A DNA stretch of 24,421 nucleotides, taken from assembly GCA_023422565.1 (NCBI GenBank), contig JAFAGR010000005.1, positions 1 to 24,421 of the forward strand. The letters are read 5' to 3'. The notes beneath the pieces were generated by a model. It was not told the origin of the DNA and searched no databases. It saw only the letters and a program-made list of their open reading frames with translations. A program made the translations under genes and the position numbers. Position 1 is the stretch's first letter. Every line of letters starts with the position of its first letter. The stretch comes from Bacteroidota bacterium. GTDB lineage: Bacteria; Bacteroidota; Bacteroidia; Chitinophagales; Chitinophagaceae. This document shows, in pieces, positions 1 to 6,741 of this stretch.

Positions 1-2
1 CG

Positions 3-296
3 ATTCCATTGGGCGGTATCCTGGCGTCAAAATCGCTTCATGAAGATGCAGCGGATATTAGCAACCTTATAAGGGAAAGCCTTGAGTATTCGTGGAAGCA
101 ATACCCGAACCTTTCAAACTTCATTACATCCCACGCTTCCGAGATGAGCGAAGAGGTTATGCGAAAGCACATAAATCTTTATGTGAACGATTACTCTTTA
201 GATCTTGGCGAGGACGGGGAAAATGCGGTGAAAGAATTCATCAGGATTCATGGTCAAAACAATCCTGCTTCGAATTCAGAATTTAAGGTCATTTAA
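3..296 (+). CDS. mqnD: 1,4-dihydroxy-6-naphthoate synthase MqnD, 3' part only
   Basis: This is the C-terminal 97 codons of a gene that begins before the window; the frame is open from base 3. The visible part starts with IPLGGILASKSL and runs through a helical segment to the block HINLYVNDYSLDLGEDGE. That pattern (LPLGG...RSL, then YVNDFSLDLGEEG) is what I know from the end of MqnD proteins. MqnD cleaves cyclic dehypoxanthinylfutalosine to 1,4-dihydroxy-6-naphthoate in the futalosine route to menaquinone. MqnA is a related fold and the main alternative, but the YVND block fits MqnD better. The stop codon overlaps that of the convergent photolyase gene by 4 bp (TTAA), leaving no room for a terminator. 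Family assignment is from recognition of the C-terminus only. Confidence 0.75.
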   Translation: MPLGGILASKSLHEDAADISNLIRESLEYSWKQYPNLSNFITSHASEMSEEVMRKHINLYVNDYSLDLGEDGENAVKEFIRIHGQNNPASNSEFKVI

Positions 297-1621
297 GGGC
301 CTTCCTTCTTTAACGCAGCTTTGTACGCATCAAGGCAGCGCTTCCTTGCAAAATCATGATCTACTAACGGTGCCGGGTAGTTGCTTGTGCCGTATTCCGG
401 GATCCATTTTTTCGCGTACAGGAGCTGCGGATCAAACTTCTGTAATTGAGTGTGAGGATTAAAGATCCGAAAGTAAGGTGCAGCATCACATCCGCTGCCG
501 GATGCCCATTGCCAGCCCCCATTATTTGCAGCAAGGTCGTAGTCAAGCAGCTTTTCCGCAAACCATGCCTCTCCCCAGCGCCAGTCTATTAGCAGGTGCT
601 TGCACAGAAAGGAGGCGGTTATCATTCGCGCACGATTGTGCATAAACCCCGATTCATTCAATTCACGCATACCGGCATCAACCGCCGGGTAGCCGGTTTT
701 TCCGGCACACCATTTTTCAAACTCTTCTTCATTGTTTCTCCACCTGATGTTGTCGTACGCAGGCTTAAAAGATGCGCCCCGCCCCACCTGGGGAAAATGA
801 AAAAGTATGGACTGAAAAAAATCCCGCCAGATCAGTTCTGAAAGAAACGTACCGGAGTATAGAAAGCCTTTTCTCGCAAGGTCGCGGATACTAACCGTTC
901 CAAATCGAAGATGTACACCTGCGTGAGAAGTGGCATCTGCAAACAGTTTATCACGGTTAGTTCCATACTGTTGCAAAGTATGCGGGTCATCTTTTATCGG
1001 CCGCACGCCGGGCTCAATCTCTTCGAAACCTGCCGAGGCCAGTGGTATCAATGGCTCCGGATCAAACTTCAAAAAACAGGCTGATAATTTTTCCGAAGGA
1101 AATGATTGCAGAGATCCCGGGTCGCTTTCGGCAGCGGCGAGCCACTTTTTGCTGTACGGTGTGAAGATCGTGTACGGTTCACCGTTAGGCTTTAAAATTT
1201 CAGATTTTGAAAATATAACCTGGTCTTTAAATGCGTTAAAACCGATATTTTTTGCCGAGAGTATTTTCGATATTTCCTCATCCCTTTTCTGCGCCTCCGG
1301 ATCATAGTCCTCATTAGTGTAAACAGCTTGAATGTTCAGATCATCGGCCAAGTCTTTAAAAATGTCCGACGGCTTCCCGTATCGAGTGAGCAAAATGCTC
1401 CCCGCCTGTTCCAGTTCAGTTTTGATCTTTTCAACCTGCCGGTATATAAAGGAAACTCTTCGGTCATGGCGGTTTTCAAGTCTGTCGAGGATGTTCTTGT
1501 CAAATATAAAAATACATACAACCGGAAGCCCTGCTTCTAGTGCGCGGAAGAGCCCATGGTTATCGGTAAGGCGAAGGTCTCTGCGAAACCAGAAAATATT
1601 TATACGTTCATTAGTTAGCAA
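293..1621 (-). CDS. phrB: FAD-dependent deoxyribodipyrimidine photolyase (class I type)
   Basis: The 442-aa protein has the N-terminal photolyase alpha/beta domain (FWFRRDLRLTDNHGL at about 10-24) and the C-terminal FAD domain with ELIWRDFF (262-269), KTGYPAVDAGMREL (308-321), MHNRARMITASFL (327-339) and NNGGWQWASGSGCDAAPYFR (366-385). By spacing against E. coli PhrB, the three tryptophans of the electron-transfer chain fall at W294, W347 and W370, so the enzyme should be photoreducible. It repairs UV-induced cyclobutane pyrimidine dimers using blue light. The start overlaps the end of the upstream aminotransferase by 7 bp, which suggests translational coupling. The antenna chromophore cannot be read from sequence alone. 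A cryptochrome or (6-4) enzyme is less likely given length and motifs. Confidence 0.9.
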   Translation of the reverse strand: MLTNERINIFWFRRDLRLTDNHGLFRALEAGLPVVCIFIFDKNILDRLENRHDRRVSFIYRQVEKIKTELEQAGSILLTRYGKPSDIFKDLADDLNIQAVYTNEDYDPEAQKRDEEISKILSAKNIGFNAFKDQVIFSKSEILKPNGEPYTIFTPYSKKWLAAAESDPGSLQSFPSEKLSACFLKFDPEPLIPLASAGFEEIEPGVRPIKDDPHTLQQYGTNRDKLFADATSHAGVHLRFGTVSIRDLARKGFLYSGTFLSELIWRDFFQSILFHFPQVGRGASFKPAYDNIRWRNNEEEFEKWCAGKTGYPAVDAGMRELNESGFMHNRARMITASFLCKHLLIDWRWGEAWFAEKLLDYDLAANNGGWQWASGSGCDAAPYFRIFNPHTQLQKFDPQLLYAKKWIPEYGTSNYPAPLVDHDFARKRCLDAYKAALKKEGP

Positions 1622-2460
1622 AAGAGTTGTGTTTTACGTTCTATCAGTTCTTTCAGGATCAATACAGGATCAACGTCAAGCGGCTTTTCCCCCACACCCG
1701 AAACTGCCTTCAGATTAATGATGGAATTGGTGATGAAAGCCGCGTCCATACTTCCAATCATCTCGAGGCGAAGTTCCGTTTCAATAATTTTGAAACCCAG
1801 TGCAGGTAAAGTTTCGATAAGGTTCTTTCTGATTATCCCTTCTATACAACCTTCCTTTAGAGAAGGAGTGAAGATTGTTTTTTTATCAATAAAAAAAATA
1901 TTTGCGATCGATGTTTCGCATATCCTTCCGTACTGATTTAAAATTATGGCATCATCAAATCCATTCTTCCTTGCATACATGGCAGCCATGCAATAGGGCA
2001 GGTAATTGTTGTGCTTTAGAGGAGAGAGCATGTCGACTGTCTTTCGCGCTTCTTTATAAATTCCGAGTTTCACCCCATACTTTTCCGCGCTATTGCTATT
2101 ATTTGAAAGCTCTGTAGCCTCAATTATAAAGGTTGGTAGTTGATCACCGTCATTAAATATGCTGCCGCTTCCTCTTATAACGGTTACGCGTACACGTGCA
2201 TTTGAAAGCTTTTCATTTTTTACCAGTTTGATAATTTCATGGGTCAGATATTCCGGAGTAAAATGAGGAGGTAGGAAAAAATCCAAAGTTCGAAGTCCTT
2301 TGAACAGGCGTGCAGTATGATCTTTCACATGAGCCAGCGAATTGTTGCACCATTTCATGGTTTCAAACAAACCATCGCCGTAGCGCAGTCCCCGGTTAGA
2401 GGCTTCAATAACCGGGGTGTTTGAGGGCACAATATTGCCATTAAAATTTATGCAGGGCAT
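1615..2460 (-). CDS. Class IV PLP aminotransferase (PabC/IlvE-like)
   Basis: A 281-aa fold-type IV PLP enzyme. RGLRYGDGLFET (23-34) is the family signature, K149 in LSPLKHNNYLPY is the expected Schiff-base lysine, and GRICETSIANIFF (178-190) carries the glutamate that contacts the pyridine nitrogen. The family includes branched-chain aminotransferase, D-amino acid aminotransferase and 4-amino-4-deoxychorismate lyase (PabC). The LKHNNYLP context and the short length lean towards PabC or a general class IV enzyme, but the substrate is not settled. It is the first gene of a pair with the photolyase (7-bp overlap). A TAnnTTTG-like box (TATCTTTA) ends only 5 bp before this ATG, implying a leaderless or nearly leaderless message. 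Confidence 0.8.
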   Translation of the reverse strand: MPCINFNGNIVPSNTPVIEASNRGLRYGDGLFETMKWCNNSLAHVKDHTARLFKGLRTLDFFLPPHFTPEYLTHEIIKLVKNEKLSNARVRVTVIRGSGSIFNDGDQLPTFIIEATELSNNSNSAEKYGVKLGIYKEARKTVDMLSPLKHNNYLPYCMAAMYARKNGFDDAIILNQYGRICETSIANIFFIDKKTIFTPSLKEGCIEGIIRKNLIETLPALGFKIIETELRLEMIGSMDAAFITNSIINLKAVSGVGEKPLDVDPVLILKELIERKTQLFC

Positions 2461-2464
2461 TGCA

Positions 2465-2472
2465 TAAAGATA
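2465..2472 (-). promoter_or_regulatory. Candidate -7 promoter box of the aminotransferase gene
   Basis: On the minus strand this reads TATCTTTA, 7 of 8 matches to the Bacteroidota -7 consensus TAnnTTTG, and it ends just upstream of the ATG at 2460. No clear TTG -33 element was found 18-21 bp further upstream, so the site is tentative. Confidence 0.35.
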
Positions 2473-2501
2473 GTAATGAAGTGAGGGCGGGAAGTAAAAT
2501 A

Positions 2502-3179
2502 CTAAACTTCGTCTATGATCTTATGACGAACTGCATACATGATCAGGCCTGCAGTACTTTTTGCGCCGGTTTTTACTTTTAGTTTATCCCTGATCGCTTC
2601 AACCGTACGCGGACTCAGGTCCACAATGTCTGCGATTTCCTTCGTGCTCTTTTCTTCGCACATCAGGCGGAGAACTGTGGTTTCCTTTTCGGTTAACTGC
2701 GCGTCGGCCTGTACAAGTTGCTGGGGTGGGGGTGCTACCTTCTGTTTAAGATTGGTAAGCAGAGCCTGGTTGGTCAGGTCGTTAAAATAGTATTCCTGCT
2801 GAAAACACGTTTTGATCGCTTCATATATCACTTCCACGTCACTTGTTTTCAGGAGATAACTGTTTGCGCCAAGTTCCATAAGTTTGGTGATCATGCTTTG
2901 GTCTTCCAGGAATGTGAGCATGATTACTTTTACGTTTGGAAGGATCTTTCGTATTTCCGGCAGCGCTTCAATTCCGCCCATTATTGGCATTTGAATATCA
3001 AGAAGAATTACATCGCAGGGAATAGATTTTATCAAATTAAGCAAGTGCTGGCCGTTATCAGCTTCAGCGATCACTTTCACATCCTTTTTTGCGCTTAGGG
3101 AGGTTTTTACGCCGGCGCGGTACAAAACATGGTCGTCCGCTATAATTACGCTGATTGGTTGGGTAATATCCGTTTTCAT
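2502..3179 (-). CDS. NarL/LuxR-family response regulator RR1 (divergent member, unit A)
   Basis: A 225-aa two-domain regulator. The receiver domain (about 8-125) has the acidic pair D15/D16, phospho-acceptor D61 in LLDIQMP, T89 and K111 (YLLKT). A proline/glutamine-rich linker (about 149-158) leads to a LuxR-type helix-turn-helix at about 160-225 (TEKETTVLRLMCEEKSTKEI, then SPRTVEAIRDKL). All phosphotransfer residues are present. It lies alone on the minus strand, divergent from the 7-TM/kinase/regulator trio that starts at 3369. It is most like RR3 (5457-6122): both carry GANxYLxKT, IYEAIxTC and FNDLxN and end in a similar IMYxxRxKxID. The likely phosphodonor is the kinase at 4016-4816, which is inference from position. 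It may also be transcribed with the aminotransferase 41 bp downstream. Confidence 0.9.
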   Translation of the reverse strand: MKTDITQPISVIIADDHVLYRAGVKTSLSAKKDVKVIAEADNGQHLLNLIKSIPCDVILLDIQMPIMGGIEALPEIRKILPNVKVIMLTFLEDQSMITKLMELGANSYLLKTSDVEVIYEAIKTCFQQEYYFNDLTNQALLTNLKQKVAPPPQQLVQADAQLTEKETTVLRLMCEEKSTKEIADIVDLSPRTVEAIRDKLKVKTGAKSTAGLIMYAVRHKIIDEV

Positions 3180-3183
3180 AACA

Positions 3184-3211
3184 GGGTGAAATTAGGGATT
3201 TCGCAGGATTT
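3184..3211. promoter_or_regulatory. Conserved leader block of RR1 with 10-bp spaced hexamers
   Basis: GGGTGAAATTA at 3184-3194 is followed by GGATTT at 3196-3201 and again at 3206-3211, an exact 10-bp period. The equivalent place before RR3 holds GGGATGAAATTA followed by AGAATT twice, also 10 bp apart. Read on the minus strand the first part is TAATTTCACCC, which could be a weak -7 box. One helical turn between hexamers suits a dimeric NarL/LuxR regulator. The sequence match is direct; the function is inferred. Confidence 0.4.
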
Positions 3212-3368
3212 TATCGTATCCTTTAAACGTAGAATGCAAGTTAAAATTATTTTTATTCCTAAGGTCGGGGGGATTTACCCGTTACCGGAGATGGGGAAAT
3301 TACTATTTGCATCCGGCGGGGAAAAATACATTTTACTGCGGTGAATTCCCCTTTGACGAATTAAAAGG

Positions 3369-4040
3369 ATGAATGATATTAGAGGTATGGGAGTTAATCT
3401 GGCTATATTTCTTGTTTATTTGTTAGTTGGTCTAAGTTTGGTATTGTCAATTAAAATGCAGATTAAGGTAAAGCATTGTCTGTTTATTAAAAATTTGTTT
3501 TGGTATTGTTTAGCTGCATTTTTACTGATAAACCTTATGACTTTTGGAGAGTTCTTGGGCCTTTCGGTAAGATCCGTGGTTATTCTGAATGTTCTCTCCT
3601 CTATATTCAATTTTTGCTTCTTTGGGATTTTTATTTTAAAACACTTGAGGTCTACAATCAATCTAAATTGTGCGAGGTTGACATTTTTTCTTTTTTATTT
3701 GCTAACGCTTTATGCAACTGTCTACGAATTGACATATTTTAATGTTTCGGGATTTTTTTTCATCCATTTCGGGCTTTTAATATTATCAGCGATTTACTTT
3801 TTTGACCTATTTCATAATATACCTTCTAAACCATTTTGGATCTGTCCAGAATTTTGGATAATAAGCGGAGTATTTACCTCTAACACTATTTTTGTCCCAC
3901 TGTATGGTTTTGAAAATTTTTATCCTAATGTAAAACAAATTATTTCTGGCTATACTTCAATCATTTCTGGAATCGGGTTGGGTGTATTATATATTTTCAT
4001 CTGTAAAGGCATAATATGCTCCCTTCGCACTCAGAAATAG
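3369..4040 (+). CDS. Small 7-TM membrane protein, putative sensor partner A
   Basis: I do not recognise a named family. The 223-aa protein is almost entirely hydrophobic, with seven likely membrane helices at about 9-28, 43-64, 70-90, 104-124, 126-147, 161-181 and 189-213, short loops and a short basic tail. No enzymatic motif is visible. Helix 6 begins EFWIISGVF; the second 7-TM protein of this block has SFWICVGLF at the same place, so the two appear to be distant members of one family. The kinase gene begins 25 bp before this gene ends, which suggests co-translation and a physical complex. The sequence is very rich in TTT and ATT codons, more AT-rich than the kinase after it. The start at 3369 has no well-spaced Shine-Dalgarno; ATG 3387 is an alternative that keeps all seven helices. 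Confidence 0.8.
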   Translation: MNDIRGMGVNLAIFLVYLLVGLSLVLSIKMQIKVKHCLFIKNLFWYCLAAFLLINLMTFGEFLGLSVRSVVILNVLSSIFNFCFFGIFILKHLRSTINLNCARLTFFLFYLLTLYATVYELTYFNVSGFFFIHFGLLILSAIYFFDLFHNIPSKPFWICPEFWIISGVFTSNTIFVPLYGFENFYPNVKQIISGYTSIISGIGLGVLYIFICKGIICSLRTQK

Positions 4041-4816
4041 TAATAGCAATTGTAGTTGTTTGCTCCTTAGCATTTCTTTTCCTAGTAGGAATGGTGGTCT
4101 ATTTTCTATACGAAACGCAAAAGAAGCAAATTGCTCATTTTAAGAATTTAGAAGAACTTAGAATGCGGCAGGAAAATGAAATTTTGCAAGCACAACTCGA
4201 AATTCAGGAACAGACTTTTGCCAATATTTCGGGCGAGATACATGATAATATTGGTCAAAAACTCACATTGGCCAAGCTGCATTTAAATACCATGCCTTTA
4301 AACGGGAATTCCCATCTTGCAAATCAGCTTGATCAATCAATACGATTGATAGGCGAGGTGATATCAGATTTGAGCGATATGAGCCGGAGTATGAGTTCGG
4401 AGATCGTGTTGCAAAGCGGCCTTATCAAAGCTGTTGAGTTTGAGGTGGGTCAAATTGCCAAAACAGGCCTTTTCGAGATTAAGTCCAGGGTGACCGGTGA
4501 ACCCGTCTTTCTTCAATCTTCAACCGAATTAGTAATTTTCAGAATTGTGCAGGAGGCCTTGCACAACATTATTAAACATGCCTCAGCTACGAGAATTTTC
4601 ATTGAGTTGGATTACTCAAACAATAAATTCAATATGCAAATCCGCGATAATGGGCAGGGTTTTAAAACGGGAAGAGCTGAGGCTTGCGGTATCGGGCTCG
4701 CCAATATGCAGCGGAGGGCGAAGATCATCGATTCAGTGCTAAAGATAGATACTGCTCCCGGGGAAGGAACCATCATTACACTTCAAAAATCATTATATGA
4801 AACCAGCGAAATTTAA
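4016..4816 (+). CDS. HisKA_3-type sensor histidine kinase A, no sensory domain
   Basis: A 266-aa kinase of the NarX/DesK-like HPK7 group. One membrane helix (about 8-32) leads to a short coiled coil (about 34-68). The dimerisation/phospho-acceptor region has H76 in GEIHDNIGQKL, and the HATPase_c domain has the N box at about 180-188 (EALHNIIKH), the G1 box DNGQG (211-215) and the G2 segment GIGLANM (225-231). All key residues are present. There is no periplasmic, PAS or GAF domain, so a signal must come through the membrane helix or from a partner; the 7-TM protein whose gene it overlaps by 25 bp is the obvious candidate. Its 3' end overlaps the next regulator gene by 20 bp, so the trio is probably one translationally coupled operon. 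Confidence 0.92.
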   Translation: MLPSHSEIVIAIVVVCSLAFLFLVGMVVYFLYETQKKQIAHFKNLEELRMRQENEILQAQLEIQEQTFANISGEIHDNIGQKLTLAKLHLNTMPLNGNSHLANQLDQSIRLIGEVISDLSDMSRSMSSEIVLQSGLIKAVEFEVGQIAKTGLFEIKSRVTGEPVFLQSSTELVIFRIVQEALHNIIKHASATRIFIELDYSNNKFNMQIRDNGQGFKTGRAEACGIGLANMQRRAKIIDSVLKIDTAPGEGTIITLQKSLYETSEI

Positions 4817-5456
4817 AGTTCTTCTGGCAGATGATCATGTGCTGCTAAGGGATGCACTTGCCAACCTCATCAATTCATTTGAGGAGTTTACCGTTATTTC
4901 TTCCGCCGGCAACGGGGCAGAGTTATTTGAAGAAATAGAAAAAGGCTATATGCCTGACCTTGTATTGCTTGATCTTAACATGCCAATGATGGATGGATTT
5001 GAAACCACGCGGTTATTACATGAGCGTTATCCTGACATAAGAATCCTAATCCTCACCATGTACGATTCTGAGATTGCACTGATACGGTTGCTGCAAATGG
5101 GTGTGCGCGGTTTTTTGAAAAAAGACATTCACCCTTCCGAGTTAAAAGCCTCTTTACTCGCGGTGGCCAACTCAGGCTACTATTATTCAAATAATACCAC
5201 CGGCAAACTCGCGTCCATGTTTCAGAAGCACCATGAAAGCCAGACATCTTTAGAGAAATCCTTACTAAATGATAAGGAGATTGAGTTTTTAAAATTTGCG
5301 AGCACCGATATGACCTATAAAGAGATTGCCGGCAAAATGAATATGTCGCCAAGGTCAATAGACTGTTGCCGCGATGGTTTATTTGAGAAGCTTGATGTAA
5401 AGAGCAGGGTCGGCCTGGCGATCTATGCCGTGAAGCATGGCATAGTTGCCTTCTGA
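4797..5456 (+). CDS. NarL/LuxR-family response regulator RR2 (operon member, unit A)
   Basis: A 219-aa regulator with receiver residues D12/D13, D59 (LLDLNMP), T87 and K108, and a C-terminal LuxR-type DNA-binding domain (about 155-219; YKEIAGKMNMSPRSIDCCRD). It starts inside the end of kinase A (20-bp overlap) and is its most likely cognate regulator. Its recognition helix (SPRSIDCCRDGLFEKL) differs from that of RR1, RR3 and RR4, which all have RTxExI(R/K), so it probably binds a different site. Its TGA directly abuts the stop of the convergent RR3 gene, forming the palindrome TGATCA at 5454-5459. Confidence 0.92.
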   Translation: MKPAKFKVLLADDHVLLRDALANLINSFEEFTVISSAGNGAELFEEIEKGYMPDLVLLDLNMPMMDGFETTRLLHERYPDIRILILTMYDSEIALIRLLQMGVRGFLKKDIHPSELKASLLAVANSGYYYSNNTTGKLASMFQKHHESQTSLEKSLLNDKEIEFLKFASTDMTYKEIAGKMNMSPRSIDCCRDGLFEKLDVKSRVGLAIYAVKHGIVAF

Positions 5457-6122
5457 TCAGTCAATAAGTTTGTTACGCATTCCGTACATTATCAAACCTC
5501 CGATCGTTTTCGCATTTACCTTGGTTTTCATGTTCTGACGAATGGTTTCAATGGTTCTTGGGCTCAGGAAAATGATCTTTGAGATCTCTTCGGTGGTCTT
5601 ATCTTCGGCCAGGAGTTTTAAGATCTTTATTTCTTTTTCATTGAATGAAACAGGAGTGTTGGCACCATAGTGTTGCCTTACATTCTTCTTCTGCATCAAT
5701 TTTCCCATAACGGCCTTATTCACAAGGTCGTTAAAATAGAAGTCGTCATTCATGCAGGTAAGTATCGCCTCGTATATTTCTTCGGGGTCCGTAGTCTTGG
5801 TCAGATATGCATTCGCCCCCATCTCCATCATCTTGCTGATCATCTGCTGATCATCGTACATGGTTAGCACAATGATCTTTATGTCTTCGTATTCTTTGCG
5901 GATGAGCTGGATGGCATTTATGCCGTCAATTTCAGGCATTCGGATGTCCATTAAAAGAACCTCGGGTTTCTTAATGGAGATCTTGTGCATCATTTCCTTT
6001 CCGTCCTCTGCCTCCCAGAGCATCTTCAGGTTTTCCTTTCCCGAAAGCGCCATCTTTATTCCGTCTCGGAAAATCTTATGGTCGTCCGCTATCGCGATCT
6101 TGATTTGGGTATCAGTTGACAT
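5457..6122 (-). CDS. NarL/LuxR-family response regulator RR3 (divergent member, unit B)
   Basis: A 221-aa regulator with receiver residues D13/D14, D59 (LLMDIRMP), T87 and K109, a linker, and a LuxR-type helix-turn-helix at about 155-221 (TTEEISKIIFLSPRTIETI). It is the counterpart of RR1: same position, strand and motifs (GANAYLTKT, FNDLVN). It is divergent from the second 7-TM/kinase/regulator trio, with 619 bp between the RR3 start and the earliest in-frame codon of the 7-TM gene. Its leader shares with RR1 a GGGATGAAATTA block plus two hexamers 10 bp apart. It is convergent with RR2, with abutting stop codons. A phosphodonor is not encoded beside it on the same strand; either kinase of the block could serve. 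Confidence 0.92.
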   Translation of the reverse strand: MSTDTQIKIAIADDHKIFRDGIKMALSGKENLKMLWEAEDGKEMMHKISIKKPEVLLMDIRMPEIDGINAIQLIRKEYEDIKIIVLTMYDDQQMISKMMEMGANAYLTKTTDPEEIYEAILTCMNDDFYFNDLVNKAVMGKLMQKKNVRQHYGANTPVSFNEKEIKILKLLAEDKTTEEISKIIFLSPRTIETIRQNMKTKVNAKTIGGLIMYGMRNKLID

Positions 6123-6142
6123 TGAGATTTGGGGTTAGTAGC

Positions 6143-6171
6143 GGGATGAAATTACAGAATTCCTAAGAATT
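6143..6171. promoter_or_regulatory. Conserved leader block of RR3 with 10-bp spaced hexamers
   Basis: GGGATGAAATTA at 6143-6154 is followed by AGAATT at 6156-6161 and 6166-6171, exactly one helical turn apart. It has the same architecture, order and spacing as the block before RR1 at 3184-3211, although the hexamers differ (GGATTT there). This suggests a shared promoter or operator for the two divergent regulators; the function is inferred. Confidence 0.4.
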
Positions 6172-6243
6172 TACATCATTAATGAGTTTTTTGAAACAGT
6201 TTAAAATTTTATCTGCTGAAAATCAGCACTATCTTAAAAATAA

Positions 6244-6261
6244 AATAGTAAAATTACTATT
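6244..6261. repeat. Inverted repeat AATAGTAA-AA-TTACTATT
   Basis: Two perfect 8-bp arms with a 2-bp spacer. A related copy, ATAGTA-AAAA-TACTAT, lies at 6453-6468, and a half-site within AAATTACTATTTG occurs at 3297-3309 before the other 7-TM gene. It looks like an operator for a dimeric regulator. Chance is not excluded in DNA this AT-rich. Confidence 0.45.
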
Positions 6262-6277
6262 CAAATTTCGGGTACTT

Positions 6278-6306
6278 CTACGAAGATTCGCGAGTAGATC
6301 TACGAA
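6278..6306. repeat. Direct repeat of CTACGAA with 22-bp period
   Basis: CTACGAA occurs at 6278-6284 and 6300-6306, about two helical turns apart, and again as its reverse complement TTCGTAG at 6475-6481. This suits a regulator binding one face of the helix. The function is inferred. Confidence 0.35.
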
Positions 6307-6452
6307 TGCACAACGGCTTTCGAAATCAGTTGAGAATCAGGCAGCGATCTCGAACTTATTTTTCTGTGAAGGCTTAAGTTATTGATAATCATAAAATAAC
6401 TCCTACAAAAGCTGCCAATCGTAACTTTACTATAAAAATCCAGAAAATTTGA

Positions 6453-6468
6453 ATAGTAAAAATACTAT
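6453..6468. repeat. Inverted repeat ATAGTA-AAAA-TACTAT
   Basis: A second copy of the ATAGTA/TACTAT palindrome found at 6244-6261, here with a 4-bp spacer, and closely followed by TTCGTAG. Two copies in one intergenic region support a specific site. Confidence 0.4.
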
Positions 6469-6481
6469 CTCTCTTTCGTAG

Positions 6482-6701
6482 TTTTACCTTATTTTTACGT
6501 GGAAAGAATCATTAAAAACTGGTGGAATCCTTGCTGGTACTGTGTTTGGATTTAGCGGGCTTTTACGATGGTTTTACTACCTCTTGCGTTCGCCGAAGAA
6601 AAGAACCAAGTTTACAGTTGGAATGAATTCTTAACCACAAAAACGTTTTTATGTTACTTGGACAAATGCTCAACTTACTGTCTCTTTTCTTTGGAGCATA
6701 A
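6482..6701 (+). pseudogene. Possible decayed small membrane-protein gene (two frames)
   Basis: From 6482 the frame reads a 47-residue stretch with a hydrophobic/glycine segment (KTGGILAGTVFGFSGLLRWF) and a basic run (LLRSPKKRTKFTVGMNS) ending in TAA at 6625. A second frame, shifted by +1, continues with NHKNVFMLLGQMLNLLSLF and ends in TAA at 6701. Neither part has a sensible start codon at its beginning. The two parts read like one small membrane protein broken by a frameshift. I do not recognise the family, and this may be chance in AT-rich DNA. Confidence 0.25.
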
Positions 6702-6741
6702 TATAAATTGGATTTGTTAGTTTAATTTTATGTCAAACTAA

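Larger units (their letters stand above)
6172..6741. other. Long AT-rich regulatory gap before the second 7-TM gene
   Basis: About 570 bp with no convincing intact gene. It holds: an inverted repeat AATAGTAA-AA-TTACTATT (6244-6261); a direct repeat CTACGAA at 6278-6284 and 6300-6306 (22-bp period); an inverted repeat AGTTATT/AATAACT (6377-6383/6395-6401); a second ATAGTA-AAAA-TACTAT inverted repeat (6453-6468); TTCGTAG, the reverse complement of the direct repeat, at 6475-6481; and possible protein-like debris at 6482-6701. A 67-codon open frame at 6182-6385 has no family features and is probably chance. Confidence 0.5.

Noticed and set aside
596..1718. Several plus-strand open frames opposite the photolyase gene
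   Set aside because: They are shadows of a clearly coding minus-strand gene and have no recognisable motifs.
293..3179. Light-responsive operon linking photolyase and RR1
   Set aside because: RR1 is separated from the aminotransferase-photolyase pair by a 41-bp gap with its own promoter-like box; nothing links the regulator to light.
6182..6385. 67-codon plus-strand open frame in the intergenic gap
   Set aside because: Its composition follows the AT-rich DNA, there is no family feature, and it spans the repeats that look regulatory.
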